From assembly GCA_013698215.1 (NCBI GenBank), contig JACCVJ010000553.1, positions 1-5,708 of the forward strand: a stretch of 5,708 bases of DNA, given 5' to 3'. The translations under genes and the position numbers were made by a program. Source of the DNA: Tatlockia sp. Lineage in GTDB: Bacteria > Cyanobacteriota > Cyanobacteriia > Cyanobacteriales > Chroococcidiopsidaceae. Under the pieces are notes generated by a model. That model worked only from the letters and a program-made list of their open reading frames with translations. It did no database searches and was not told the DNA's origin. Below, piece after piece: positions 1 to 5,361 of the stretch. Numbering within the stretch: the first letter of the stretch is position 1; the number at the start of each line of letters is the position of its first letter.

Positions 1-25
1 AACGTTTCTGTATCTGCTGAAACAT
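1..25 (-). CDS. Probable sensor histidine kinase, first 8 codons only
   Basis: Downstream of the response regulator on the same strand, an ATG at 25-23 opens a frame reading MFQQIQKR that runs off the left edge. Many cyanobacterial histidine kinases encoded after an OmpR-type regulator begin with a very similar short basic stretch (MF-Q-T/I-x-R/K-R) just before the first membrane helix, so this is probably the cognate kinase that phosphorylates the regulator at 101-772. Only the start is visible: no transmembrane, HAMP, H-box or ATPase motif can be checked. The gap to the regulator stop codon is 75 bases, and no clear Shine-Dalgarno sequence precedes the ATG. The call rests on position and these few residues. 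Confidence 0.5.
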
Positions 26-100
26 AATATAATTATTTAATCTACTCTTTAATTTCTCAATTAAAGCTATATCTTTGTACTGTTAGAACAGCTTATATTA

Positions 101-772
101 TTAAGAGTTAAGACGATAACCAATCCCATAAACTGTTTCAATAATTTCAGTCAAACTTCCGGCTACTCTTAGTTTTTTTCTTAAGTTTGTAATATGAGTT
201 TTAATTGTTTCTTCACCAGAGGAGTTGTCAAACTCCCATAATTTGTCCATTAATGCCGAACGAGTTAAAACCTGTGTTGGGTTTCTTAAAAAATACTCTA
301 ATAGCATATATTCTTTAGGAGTTAAAGACAGAACTATATCTCGATAGGTTATTTTATGTTTACCTGGGTCTAGGTGCAAATCTCCATAAACTAAAGTTGG
401 TTGGTAAGTTTCTAAACTTCTTCTTGATAAAGCTCTAATTCGTGCGGCTAATTCTTCTAATTCAAAAGGTTTAACTAAATAATCATCCGCCCCAGCATCA
501 AGTCCAATTATTTTGTCATTGGTTGTATCTCGCGCGGTTAACATCAAAATTGGAGTTTGGCATTTAGCAGATCGCAAGCGCTGACATAAAGTAATTCCGT
601 CTAATTTGGGTAGCATTAAATCTAACAAAATTAAATCGTAATTATCTGCTTGAGCATATTGCCAACCTTCCATACCATCCCGTGCTATCTCAACAACATG
701 ATGTTGGTGTTTTAAATCTTCTGCTAACGGTTTGGCAATGCGATCGTCATCTTCAATGATTAAGATTCTCAT
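101..772 (-). CDS. OmpR/PhoB-family two-component response regulator
   Basis: This is a 223-residue DNA-binding response regulator. The receiver domain (about 1-115) shows the acidic pocket EDD at 7-9, the phosphoacceptor D51 in LLDLMLP, T79 in MLTA and K101 in LVKPF, so it should be phosphorylated normally. A winged-helix effector domain (about 127-221) ends in the family hallmark VYGIGYRL. Length is normal for the family. I chose the ATG at 772 (MRILIIEDD), where relatives usually begin; an in-frame TTG at 790 adds six residues with no family match. It lies downstream of a DUF347 gene and upstream of a probable kinase, so it is likely in one operon with both. Overall it resembles cyanobacterial regulators of the RppA/ManR/NrsR group, but the stimulus cannot be read from sequence and no symbol is assigned. 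Its likely operators are the four CTTTCC-N5-CTTRAC elements in this window, one of which would make it autoregulated. Confidence 0.97.
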   Translation of the reverse strand: MRILIIEDDDRIAKPLAEDLKHQHHVVEIARDGMEGWQYAQADNYDLILLDLMLPKLDGITLCQRLRSAKCQTPILMLTARDTTNDKIIGLDAGADDYLVKPFELEELAARIRALSRRSLETYQPTLVYGDLHLDPGKHKITYRDIVLSLTPKEYMLLEYFLRNPTQVLTRSALMDKLWEFDNSSGEETIKTHITNLRKKLRVAGSLTEIIETVYGIGYRLNS

Positions 773-793
773 AGAGTTCAATATGTGCAATTT

Positions 794-828
794 TTACCAT
801 TACTATTTTGGCTAAATAGTAATGGTAA
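794..828 (-). repeat. Perfect 15-bp inverted repeat (hairpin) between DUF347 and regulator genes
   Basis: Bases 794-808 and 814-828 are exact reverse complements, separated by a 5-base loop (TGGCT on the plus strand). In the operon transcript this forms a long, mostly A-U hairpin that ends 21 bases before the regulator start codon. No U-run follows it on the minus strand: the transcript continues with A residues, so it does not look like an intrinsic terminator in the operon direction. It could protect or mark an mRNA processing point, set the ratio of membrane protein to regulator, or extrude as a cruciform operator. The inverted repeat is certain; the function is inferred. Confidence 0.85.
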
Positions 829-887
829 GCGAATATATCTCATTGTTACTTATCAGGGATCTTAAAATTTTTTTATTCAATTGGAAG

Positions 888-1631
888 TTAGGCAAACCTC
901 CGATGATTCAAGCTTATGTAAATAACCAAGCTTAGGATTACAGAGAGAAAAAGCATACTTGTTCCCACCGTACCCCAACCACAGCCACCATTTGCTAATG
1001 GTTGTGATAATAAATCGCCCGCAGATGCTCCCAGGGGACGAGTCCAGATGTATGCTATCCAAAATGCTAAGATTGCATTCATTCGGAAGTAATAATAACT
1101 AATTGCTACGAGCGCAATTAAAACGCCAAATACCAGTGTTGAAAGTGCGTAACCTAGTTGTAACTTCTCTGCTATAAGGTCTCCGGTTGCCGTACCTAAT
1201 GCAAATGTAAATAAAATAGCCGCCCAATAGAACAGCTCTCTTTTAACTGTATTGATGGAGTGCATCGCTAAGGTTTTTTCATTGAAGTACCAAGTCGCAA
1301 AAATTGCCACCAAAATAATACTAAAAGCTATGGTAGTTGTAATTAAGCTAATTCCAAAATCGTCTATTAATCTATCTGTAATTAGCGTACCCGTTATACT
1401 CATCAAAACAACTACAATCCAGTAGCTTGCTGGAACATAATGTTTAAGCCTAAACTGGTTGAAAAGTGCGATCGCTAACACGCCACTCATAATATAGGAT
1501 GTACCACTTAAACCAAGATTCAGGGTTGTTGACAAATAATCTGCTGCTGTTTCACCTACCGTAGTCGCCAAAACTTTAATAATCCAGAAAGTACCTGTAA
1601 CTTCTGGAACTCTGTTTAACATTTTTATCAT
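888..1631 (-). CDS. DUF347 (COG4705) four-repeat integral membrane protein
   Basis: This 247-residue, very hydrophobic protein is built from four tandem repeats of about 55-65 residues. Each contains W-x9-G-x4-D with identical spacing: W16/G26/D31, W71/G81/D86, W136/G146/D151 and W191/G201/D206. Each repeat appears to hold two membrane helices, giving about eight (roughly 15-36, 44-60, 68-88, 96-114, 134-152, 163-181, 187-208, 223-241). This matches the known DUF347 repeat (COG4705, uncharacterised membrane-anchored protein), whose biochemical role is unknown to me. The in-membrane acidic residues, plus E27 in repeat 1, would suit ion or proton handling, but that is speculation. Start: ATG at 1631 with AGG nine bases upstream; M4 is an alternative. 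It is the first gene of a probable operon with the response regulator and kinase, driven by the promoter at 1713-1748. A paralogue begins at 5362. Confidence 0.93.
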   Translation of the reverse strand: MIKMLNRVPEVTGTFWIIKVLATTVGETAADYLSTTLNLGLSGTSYIMSGVLAIALFNQFRLKHYVPASYWIVVVLMSITGTLITDRLIDDFGISLITTTIAFSIILVAIFATWYFNEKTLAMHSINTVKRELFYWAAILFTFALGTATGDLIAEKLQLGYALSTLVFGVLIALVAISYYYFRMNAILAFWIAYIWTRPLGASAGDLLSQPLANGGCGWGTVGTSMLFLSVILSLVIYISLNHRRFA

Positions 1632-1712
1632 GATATTTGCCTATTTAATTTGTTTAGACTAATTATTAATCCTCAGCCGGACTCTCGTCTGGCGTTTACA
1701 GACTTCTATTCT

Positions 1713-1748
1713 TTTATAGATCGCAAAAGTTAAGAACTTGGAAAGATT
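1713..1748 (-). promoter_or_regulatory. Promoter with regulator box upstream of the DUF347-regulator operon (copy 1)
   Basis: On the minus strand the element reads CTTTCC (1745-1740), AAGTT, CTTAAC (1734-1729), followed ten bases later by TATAAA (1718-1713), a 5/6 match to the sigma-70 -10 box. There is no good -35 hexamer; the element covers the -35 region, as at promoters activated by OmpR/PhoB-type proteins. Predicted transcription start is near 1706, giving a leader of about 75 bases. This is the best -10 box of the four copies. The leader contains an imperfect 6-bp stem with a GAGA tetraloop (about 1678-1693). Confidence 0.7.
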
Positions 1749-1889
1749 GTTCGACGAGCGGATAAGCTACTCTAAAAGTTTGCAGATTATACTTTTTAGA
1801 CATAAATAGTCTAAGTGACTGCGCGTTTTTTGTAATAATTTGTGATAAATATTTTTTCTTGCACCATAATGTTCTCGGCAAAATAAGTA
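1749..1889. other. Spacer between two divergent regulator boxes, no gene
   Basis: This is AT-rich sequence between the back-to-back elements at 1729-1748 and 1890-1909. It contains a perfect 6-bp inverted repeat, TTAGAC (1796-1801) and GTCTAA (1809-1814), with a 7-base spacer, which could be a binding site for another factor. A 65-codon minus-strand reading frame crosses the region, but it runs through both regulatory elements and has no recognisable protein character, so I do not call a gene. Confidence 0.4.
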
Positions 1890-1925
1890 AATCTTTCCAA
1901 GTTCTTGACATTTATCATTTAAAGT
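1890..1925 (+). promoter_or_regulatory. Promoter with regulator box upstream of the putative small RNA (copy 2)
   Basis: CTTTCC (1893-1898), AAGTT, CTTGAC (1904-1909) matches the other three copies except for one A-to-G change. TAAAGT (1920-1925, 4/6 match to TATAAT) begins 27 bases after the first C, as in the other copies; TATCAT at 1913-1918 is a better hexamer (5/6) but sits at a different spacing. Transcription would start between about 1924 and 1932. From 1915 to 1926 the sequence resembles the promoter at 2184-2219 beyond the box itself (both have TCATTTA followed by GTT). Confidence 0.6.
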
Positions 1926-1949
1926 TACCTGTAGGTAACGTCTTAACCT

Positions 1950-2000
1950 GCCAAGCTTCCTACTAGGTATAAATAATCACCTACGAAAGCTTGCTTTTTT
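1950..2000 (+). terminator. Internal hairpin followed by a T-run, possible early terminator
   Basis: CAAGCTT (1952-1958) pairs with AAGCTTG (1987-1993). After an asymmetric internal loop, TAGGT (1964-1968) pairs with ACCTA (1979-1983) around an AT-rich loop. The stem is followed at once by C and six T residues (1995-2000). This has the form of an intrinsic terminator and could yield a short RNA of about 70 nt besides the full-length one. The internal loop makes it weaker than the terminator at 2080. Confidence 0.4.
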
Positions 2001-2079
2001 GAGAAGTAGGCTTTCTAGCATATATCGGCAGAAAGTTTACTTGTAGATGCAAGATATTACTCCCTAAACCTTTTTGTAG

Positions 2080-2107
2080 TCCTAGCTTTTAGCTAGGATT
2101 TTTTATT
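2080..2107 (+). terminator. Strong Rho-independent terminator
   Basis: TCCTAGCT (2080-2087) and AGCTAGGA (2091-2098) form a perfect 8-bp stem with a three-base loop, extendable by a G-U and an A-U pair, followed by TTTTTTATTT. No protein gene ends just upstream on the plus strand, so the transcript it closes is most simply the small RNA starting near 1926. It also insulates the SRPBCC operon. From 2108 to 2183 I see only AT-rich sequence with no feature. Confidence 0.85.
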
Positions 2108-2183
2108 TGACAGACTAAAACTTAGTTAAATAAAAGAATTGAGATTTTAAGATAGGCAAAGTAATTTTTTGTTAATTAATAGT

Positions 2184-2219
2184 AATCTTTCCAAGTTCTT
2201 AACTATTTTCATTTATGGT
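2184..2219 (+). promoter_or_regulatory. Promoter with regulator box upstream of the SRPBCC/hydrolase operon (copy 3)
   Basis: CTTTCC (2187-2192), AAGTT, CTTAAC (2198-2203), then TATGGT (2214-2219, 4/6 match to TATAAT) 27 bases after the first C. No separate -35 box is seen. Predicted transcription start is about 2226, giving a leader of about 116 bases for the gene at 2342. Confidence 0.6.
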
Positions 2220-2225
2220 TGCAAC

Positions 2226-2341
2226 ACGTAATTTTGTTCGCTATTACGTATATCCGTTACTCGCCCTCGGAGAACAGTTAGTGCGCGATCGCTATTTTCC
2301 TTTTGTTATTACAAACTGTCTTTAGAAATAGGTTAATTTTT
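2226..2341 (+). other. Long 5' leader of the SRPBCC operon with a 5'-end stem-loop
   Basis: ACGTAAT (2226-2232) and ATTACGT (2243-2249) form a perfect 7-bp stem with a ten-base loop, right at the predicted 5' end of the message, where a hairpin could stabilise the mRNA. The leader also holds a HIP1 site (2285-2292) and a GGAG (2269-2272) placed eight bases before a GTG (2281) that opens a 14-codon frame ending at 2325, a possible leader peptide. It matches no riboswitch that I recognise. Confidence 0.35.
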
Positions 2342-2977
2342 ATGTCTAAGTTTTTACAGAAGCGATCGCTTCTATCTCTAGGCTTACCTTTAATAATTTC
2401 AGGAGTAAGCTTGCCTGCTTTAGCTCAAGTAACTCTGCTCAAAAACCCCCTAGATAATTTATCTGCACAAGAAAAATTGTCCCTGCGTCAAGGTAAACCT
2501 GTAGTAAGCGGCGAAAATGGAGACTACACTGCCCGGATTTTGCTTAATGCTACTCCCTCTCAAGTGTGGGCAGTTATTACTGATTACAACAATTACTCCC
2601 GCTTCATGCCTAATGTTACTGCTAGTTCTGTTACAGAGTCCAATGGCAACAAACACATTTTCGAGGAAGTTAATCGCTTCCACGTTGCTCCTCTAATTAA
2701 CGTTACTGAATATACCCGCCTAGCCATAACGGAAACACCTCAAAGCAGTCTCCAATTTCAAATGGTAAAAGGCAAGCTCAAGCAATTGCAAGGTAGCTGG
2801 AACATCCAGCCTGTCTCTAATCTTGGTACTCCTACTACTCAGGTGCTGCTAACTCACAAAATGCAAGCTCAACCCAAGTCTAAAACCTCCAAAAGTATGT
2901 TTTATAGCTTATTTCGCCGCCATGTAGAAGCGACGGTGAAGGCTGTGCGGCAAGAAGTTAGCCGACGCAGTAGTTAA
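2342..2977 (+). CDS. Exported SRPBCC-fold (START/polyketide cyclase-like) protein
   Basis: This 211-residue protein begins with a signal peptide: basic MSKFLQKR, a hydrophobic core at about 10-24, and probable cleavage after ALA28. Residues about 58-205 look like an SRPBCC/polyketide cyclase-dehydrase domain (ARILLNATPSQVWAVITDYNNYSRFMPNV, later LQGSWNI, and a C-terminal amphipathic helix FRRHVEATVKAVRQEV). Members of this fold enclose hydrophobic ligands such as lipids or quinones; the ligand here is unknown. The mature protein should act in the periplasm or thylakoid lumen. I chose the ATG at 2342 because it gives a clean signal peptide and has AGG nine bases upstream; an in-frame TTG at 2303 would add 13 residues before the signal. 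It is the first gene of a two-gene operon, with only five bases between its stop codon and the next start, under the boxed promoter at 2184-2219. Confidence 0.9.
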   Translation: MSKFLQKRSLLSLGLPLIISGVSLPALAQVTLLKNPLDNLSAQEKLSLRQGKPVVSGENGDYTARILLNATPSQVWAVITDYNNYSRFMPNVTASSVTESNGNKHIFEEVNRFHVAPLINVTEYTRLAITETPQSSLQFQMVKGKLKQLQGSWNIQPVSNLGTPTTQVLLTHKMQAQPKSKTSKSMFYSLFRRHVEATVKAVRQEVSRRSS

Positions 2978-2982
2978 GGTTA

Positions 2983-5112
2983 ATGAGAACAAATTTGCTA
3001 GATAATTCCTCCAAGGCAAAAGTATTTTGGCAGTGGGGTGTTGTATTAGGTTTAGCTGGATTATTCTTACTTTGGTTTACTCAGCCTTGTTTAGCTCAAA
3101 GTTTGCCAATTGAACCAAGCCAAGTAGTGCCTACAATTACTCAACCAGGACTAACGCAGCCGCAAGAACTAGAAGCATTTTTAGACAAGTTTTTTGCCCA
3201 AAAGATGGCAGAATTACATATTCCGGGTGTGGCGATTTCTGTCGTCAAAGATGGCAAAAGCTTTTTTAGCAAAGGTTACGGTTACGCTGACTTAGAGAAG
3301 AAAGTACCTGTCGATCCTGATAAAACTTTGTTTCGTCTTGCTTCAGTTTCTAAACTGTTCGCCACTACAGCAGTGATGCAACTAGCCGAGCAAGGTAAAA
3401 TCAACTTGCATGATGACGTAAATCAGTATCTGACAAGTTTTCAACTCCAAGAAAATTATCCGGCTTCAGTAACTTTTGACAATTTACTGACTCACACGGC
3501 GGGTTTTGATGAAAAGTTTATTGGTATAGCTGCCCGAAAAGTATCTGACCTTTTACCATTAAAAGATTACTTGGCGCAACAAATGCCTGCCCGTTTCATG
3601 CCGCCAGGGAAAGTTATTAGCTATTCCAATTACGGCATCGCCCTATTAGGTTATTTGGTAGAAAAGCTTGGCAATGTTCCTTTTGCTCAATATATTAACG
3701 AGCATATTTTGCAACCCTTGAATATGTATCAAAGCAGCTTTCACCAGCCCCTAACACCTCAATTAGCTGCCAATCTTGCGGTCGGGTACAAGTACAAACA
3801 AGGTAGCTATCAACCTTTGCCGTCTTACTACATCAATGACGCTCCGGCGGGCGCACTCAAAGCTACGGCTAGTGATATATCTCACTTTGCGATCGCTCAC
3901 CTCGCCAACGGTCGCTACAGGCAGGTAAAAATTCTCGAAGAAAGTACCGCCCGGCAAATGCACGCATTACACTTTACTCATCATCCGCGTTTACCAGGTT
4001 GGGCTTACGGCTTTTCCGAGCGATTCCAAAATAATCTCCGAGCAATTGAACACGGCGGCACAGATCCGGGATTTGCTAGTTTATTATTTTTACTACCAGA
4101 ACAGCAAATTGGATTATTTGTTGCGTACAACAACGAACAAGACGAGTTGCGCGAACAACTTATTAGCCAATTTCTTGATCGCTATTATCCAGTGCGATCG
4201 CCAAAATCTCCCCAACCAAAGTTAGACTTTCAGAAGCGGGCTAATTATTTTGCGGGCAGTTATCGCTATATTCGCTATCCTCACTCCACAATTGAAAAGT
4301 TAGCCCCAGTGTTGCTACAAGCGCCAACATCTACGCCAGAATTGCAAATCAAAGCTAGAGGTGAAGGTGTTTTGGTGTTAGAACCAAGCAGCTATAGAAG
4401 CGATCGCTCTCCTCGACGCGCTTTAAAAAAAGTAGGTTCGATCCTAGAAACTGCTATATCAAAACCGCAAGCCGCAACTAAGAAAAATAAAACTTTAACT
4501 CAAAAACAAAATACATTGGTAGAAATTGAACCGTTATTGTTTCAATTATCTAACGGTAAGTATGTTGCTTTTGATGAAGACGATCGCGGGCAAATAGTGC
4601 GTATGTTTATTGGCGCAGATGCTTTTGAAAAATTAGCTTGGTACGAAACTAATACTTTTCAATTTAGCTTATTTGCATTGTGCATAATAACTTTTATCTA
4701 CTCTATTGCAAGTTGGTTGAGGGGCTACTCTATTGACTTTAGGCACAAGTATCTCTGGCACTCATTACGCCCAAAACGCAAAATTCAGTCTTTAGTGATC
4801 AGGCTTGGCTCTATCTTACCTGTAATAATTAGTGTTCTTAATCTATCTTTTTTAATTGGTGTGCTGTTTATTGTCTTATCAAGTAATTTATACGAGTTTG
4901 CCTATAGGTTGCCTTCAACCATAGTCTTTCTACTTTATGTTCCAATTGTGACCTCTGGGTTAACAGTTATTTTATCTATTTTTATAGCGGTAACTTGGCA
5001 AGATAAAAATTTTTCAATTATGAAAAAGCTACATTGCTTGCCAATTGTATTAGTTAACTGGGGCTTCATTTTATTTTTATCATACTGGAATCTACTAGGA
5101 TTTAAGTTCTAA
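2983..5112 (+). CDS. Exported serine hydrolase (beta-lactamase/FmtA-type) with C-terminal four-helix membrane domain
   Basis: This 709-residue protein has a signal peptide (hydrophobic core about 18-33, probable cleavage after CLA38). Residues about 60-405 form a class C beta-lactamase-related domain with all three catalytic motifs: SxxK as S121-V-S-K124, YxN as Y214-S-N216, and HGG at 357-359. S121 is the expected nucleophile. Relatives are D-Ala-D-Ala peptidases, esterases and FmtA-like cell-wall enzymes; the substrate cannot be told from sequence. Residues about 420-550 look like a beta-rich accessory domain interrupted by a basic, low-complexity insert (about 470-510). Then come about four membrane helices (roughly 559-579, 606-632, 645-672, 684-702). 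The catalytic domain would therefore face the periplasm, tethered by the tail. The start is five bases after the SRPBCC stop codon, with AAGG overlapping that stop, so translation is likely coupled. No good terminator follows. Confidence 0.93.
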   Translation: MRTNLLDNSSKAKVFWQWGVVLGLAGLFLLWFTQPCLAQSLPIEPSQVVPTITQPGLTQPQELEAFLDKFFAQKMAELHIPGVAISVVKDGKSFFSKGYGYADLEKKVPVDPDKTLFRLASVSKLFATTAVMQLAEQGKINLHDDVNQYLTSFQLQENYPASVTFDNLLTHTAGFDEKFIGIAARKVSDLLPLKDYLAQQMPARFMPPGKVISYSNYGIALLGYLVEKLGNVPFAQYINEHILQPLNMYQSSFHQPLTPQLAANLAVGYKYKQGSYQPLPSYYINDAPAGALKATASDISHFAIAHLANGRYRQVKILEESTARQMHALHFTHHPRLPGWAYGFSERFQNNLRAIEHGGTDPGFASLLFLLPEQQIGLFVAYNNEQDELREQLISQFLDRYYPVRSPKSPQPKLDFQKRANYFAGSYRYIRYPHSTIEKLAPVLLQAPTSTPELQIKARGEGVLVLEPSSYRSDRSPRRALKKVGSILETAISKPQAATKKNKTLTQKQNTLVEIEPLLFQLSNGKYVAFDEDDRGQIVRMFIGADAFEKLAWYETNTFQFSLFALCIITFIYSIASWLRGYSIDFRHKYLWHSLRPKRKIQSLVIRLGSILPVIISVLNLSFLIGVLFIVLSSNLYEFAYRLPSTIVFLLYVPIVTSGLTVILSIFIAVTWQDKNFSIMKKLHCLPIVLVNWGFILFLSYWNLLGFKF

Positions 5113-5298
5113 TTGTAGATTGGCACTCTTCATCACCAGTCGCTTTTTAATTTTTTCTAATCAAACTTTTTTTACTTAAATATTTTTTATATTTTTGACT
5201 TTTTATACATGAGTTAATTAAATCATCTTCAAATTTAATTAAAAAGCCGGGAACTTTTTGGCAATTACAAAATTCGGTAAAATTTTCATGCTTCGCTA
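5113..5298. other. AT-rich intergenic spacer
   Basis: There is no gene and no convincing terminator for the hydrolase. Visible structures are a perfect all-A/T 10-bp inverted repeat (5214-5223 with 5233-5242, nine-base loop) and, directly after it, AAAAAG (5241-5246) with CTTTTT (5254-5259) around CCGGGAA, which might end transcription weakly in either direction. Confidence 0.5.
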
Positions 5299-5334
5299 AA
5301 TCTTTCCAAGTTCTTAACTTTCCCTTGATAGTCT
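5299..5334 (+). promoter_or_regulatory. Promoter with regulator box upstream of the second DUF347 gene (copy 4)
   Basis: CTTTCC (5302-5307), AAGTT, CTTAAC (5313-5318), followed after another five bases by a third related hexamer, CTTGAT (5324-5329), again at an 11-base pitch. The -10 is the weakest of the four: TAGTCT (5329-5334) at the shared spacing, or GATAGT (5327-5332). Predicted start is near 5340, leaving a short leader of about 20 bases that holds the GGAG ribosome binding site. Confidence 0.6.
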
Positions 5335-5361
5335 CAAATCACAACTTTGGAGAACAGCAAG

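Larger units (their letters stand above)
1926..2107 (+). ncRNA. Putative small regulatory RNA, about 175-180 nt
   Basis: This segment has a promoter of its own on one side and a strong intrinsic terminator on the other, yet contains no credible reading frame: its only ATG (2047) gives six codons. It can fold into discrete hairpins: GTTACC/GGTAAC (1924-1939, four-base loop, at or near the predicted 5' end), a long two-part stem at 1950-1994, and the terminator stem at 2080-2098. Between them lies a less structured stretch (about 2015-2075) that could be the pairing region. This is the expected layout of a bacterial trans-acting small RNA, and the promoter box suggests control by the response regulator at 101-772. 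I recognise no known RNA family. An alternative is a long untranslated leader, but the terminator before 2108 argues against read-through into the gene at 2342. Confidence 0.5.
1468..4407. repeat. HIP1 octamers (six copies of GCGATCGC)
   Basis: Exact copies lie at 1468-1475, 2285-2292, 2362-2369, 3889-3896, 4194-4201 and 4400-4407. HIP1 is greatly over-represented in many cyanobacterial genomes, mostly inside genes as here, and is the main clue to the organism. The coordinates of this entry only bracket the six sites. Confidence 0.9.

Noticed and set aside
80..91. Short inverted repeat CTGTT-AG-AACAG between regulator and kinase genes
   Set aside because: The two-base loop is too small for an RNA hairpin of this stem, no T-run follows, and a 5-bp repeat is common by chance.
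877..1062. 61-codon minus-strand reading frame overlapping the DUF347 gene
   Set aside because: It is a shadow in another frame of a well-supported membrane protein gene.
1729..1909. MITE-like element: 181 bp with 20-bp inverted ends
   Set aside because: No target-site duplication is visible at the flanks, two further copies of the end sequence stand alone, and all four keep a fixed distance to a -10 box, which fits an operator better than a transposon end. Still worth excluding by a genome search.
1714..1911. 65-codon minus-strand reading frame
   Set aside because: It runs across two divergent regulatory elements; its two ends are simply translations of the repeated box, and it has no ribosome binding site or recognisable protein features.
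2303..2341. Upstream TTG start for the SRPBCC protein
   Set aside because: It would put 13 extra residues before a canonical signal peptide; the ATG at 2342 has a usable ribosome binding site.
2459..2683. 74-codon reading frame antisense to the SRPBCC gene
   Set aside because: It is a shadow frame; the plus-strand protein has a clear signal peptide and domain.
3763..3963. 66-codon reading frame antisense to the serine hydrolase
   Set aside because: It is a shadow frame within a gene whose catalytic motifs are intact.
5214..5259. AT-only hairpins downstream of the hydrolase gene read as a terminator
   Set aside because: The 10-bp stem is followed by A residues on the plus strand, not T; the second stem has only A-T pairs plus one G-C. 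Too weak to call a terminator.
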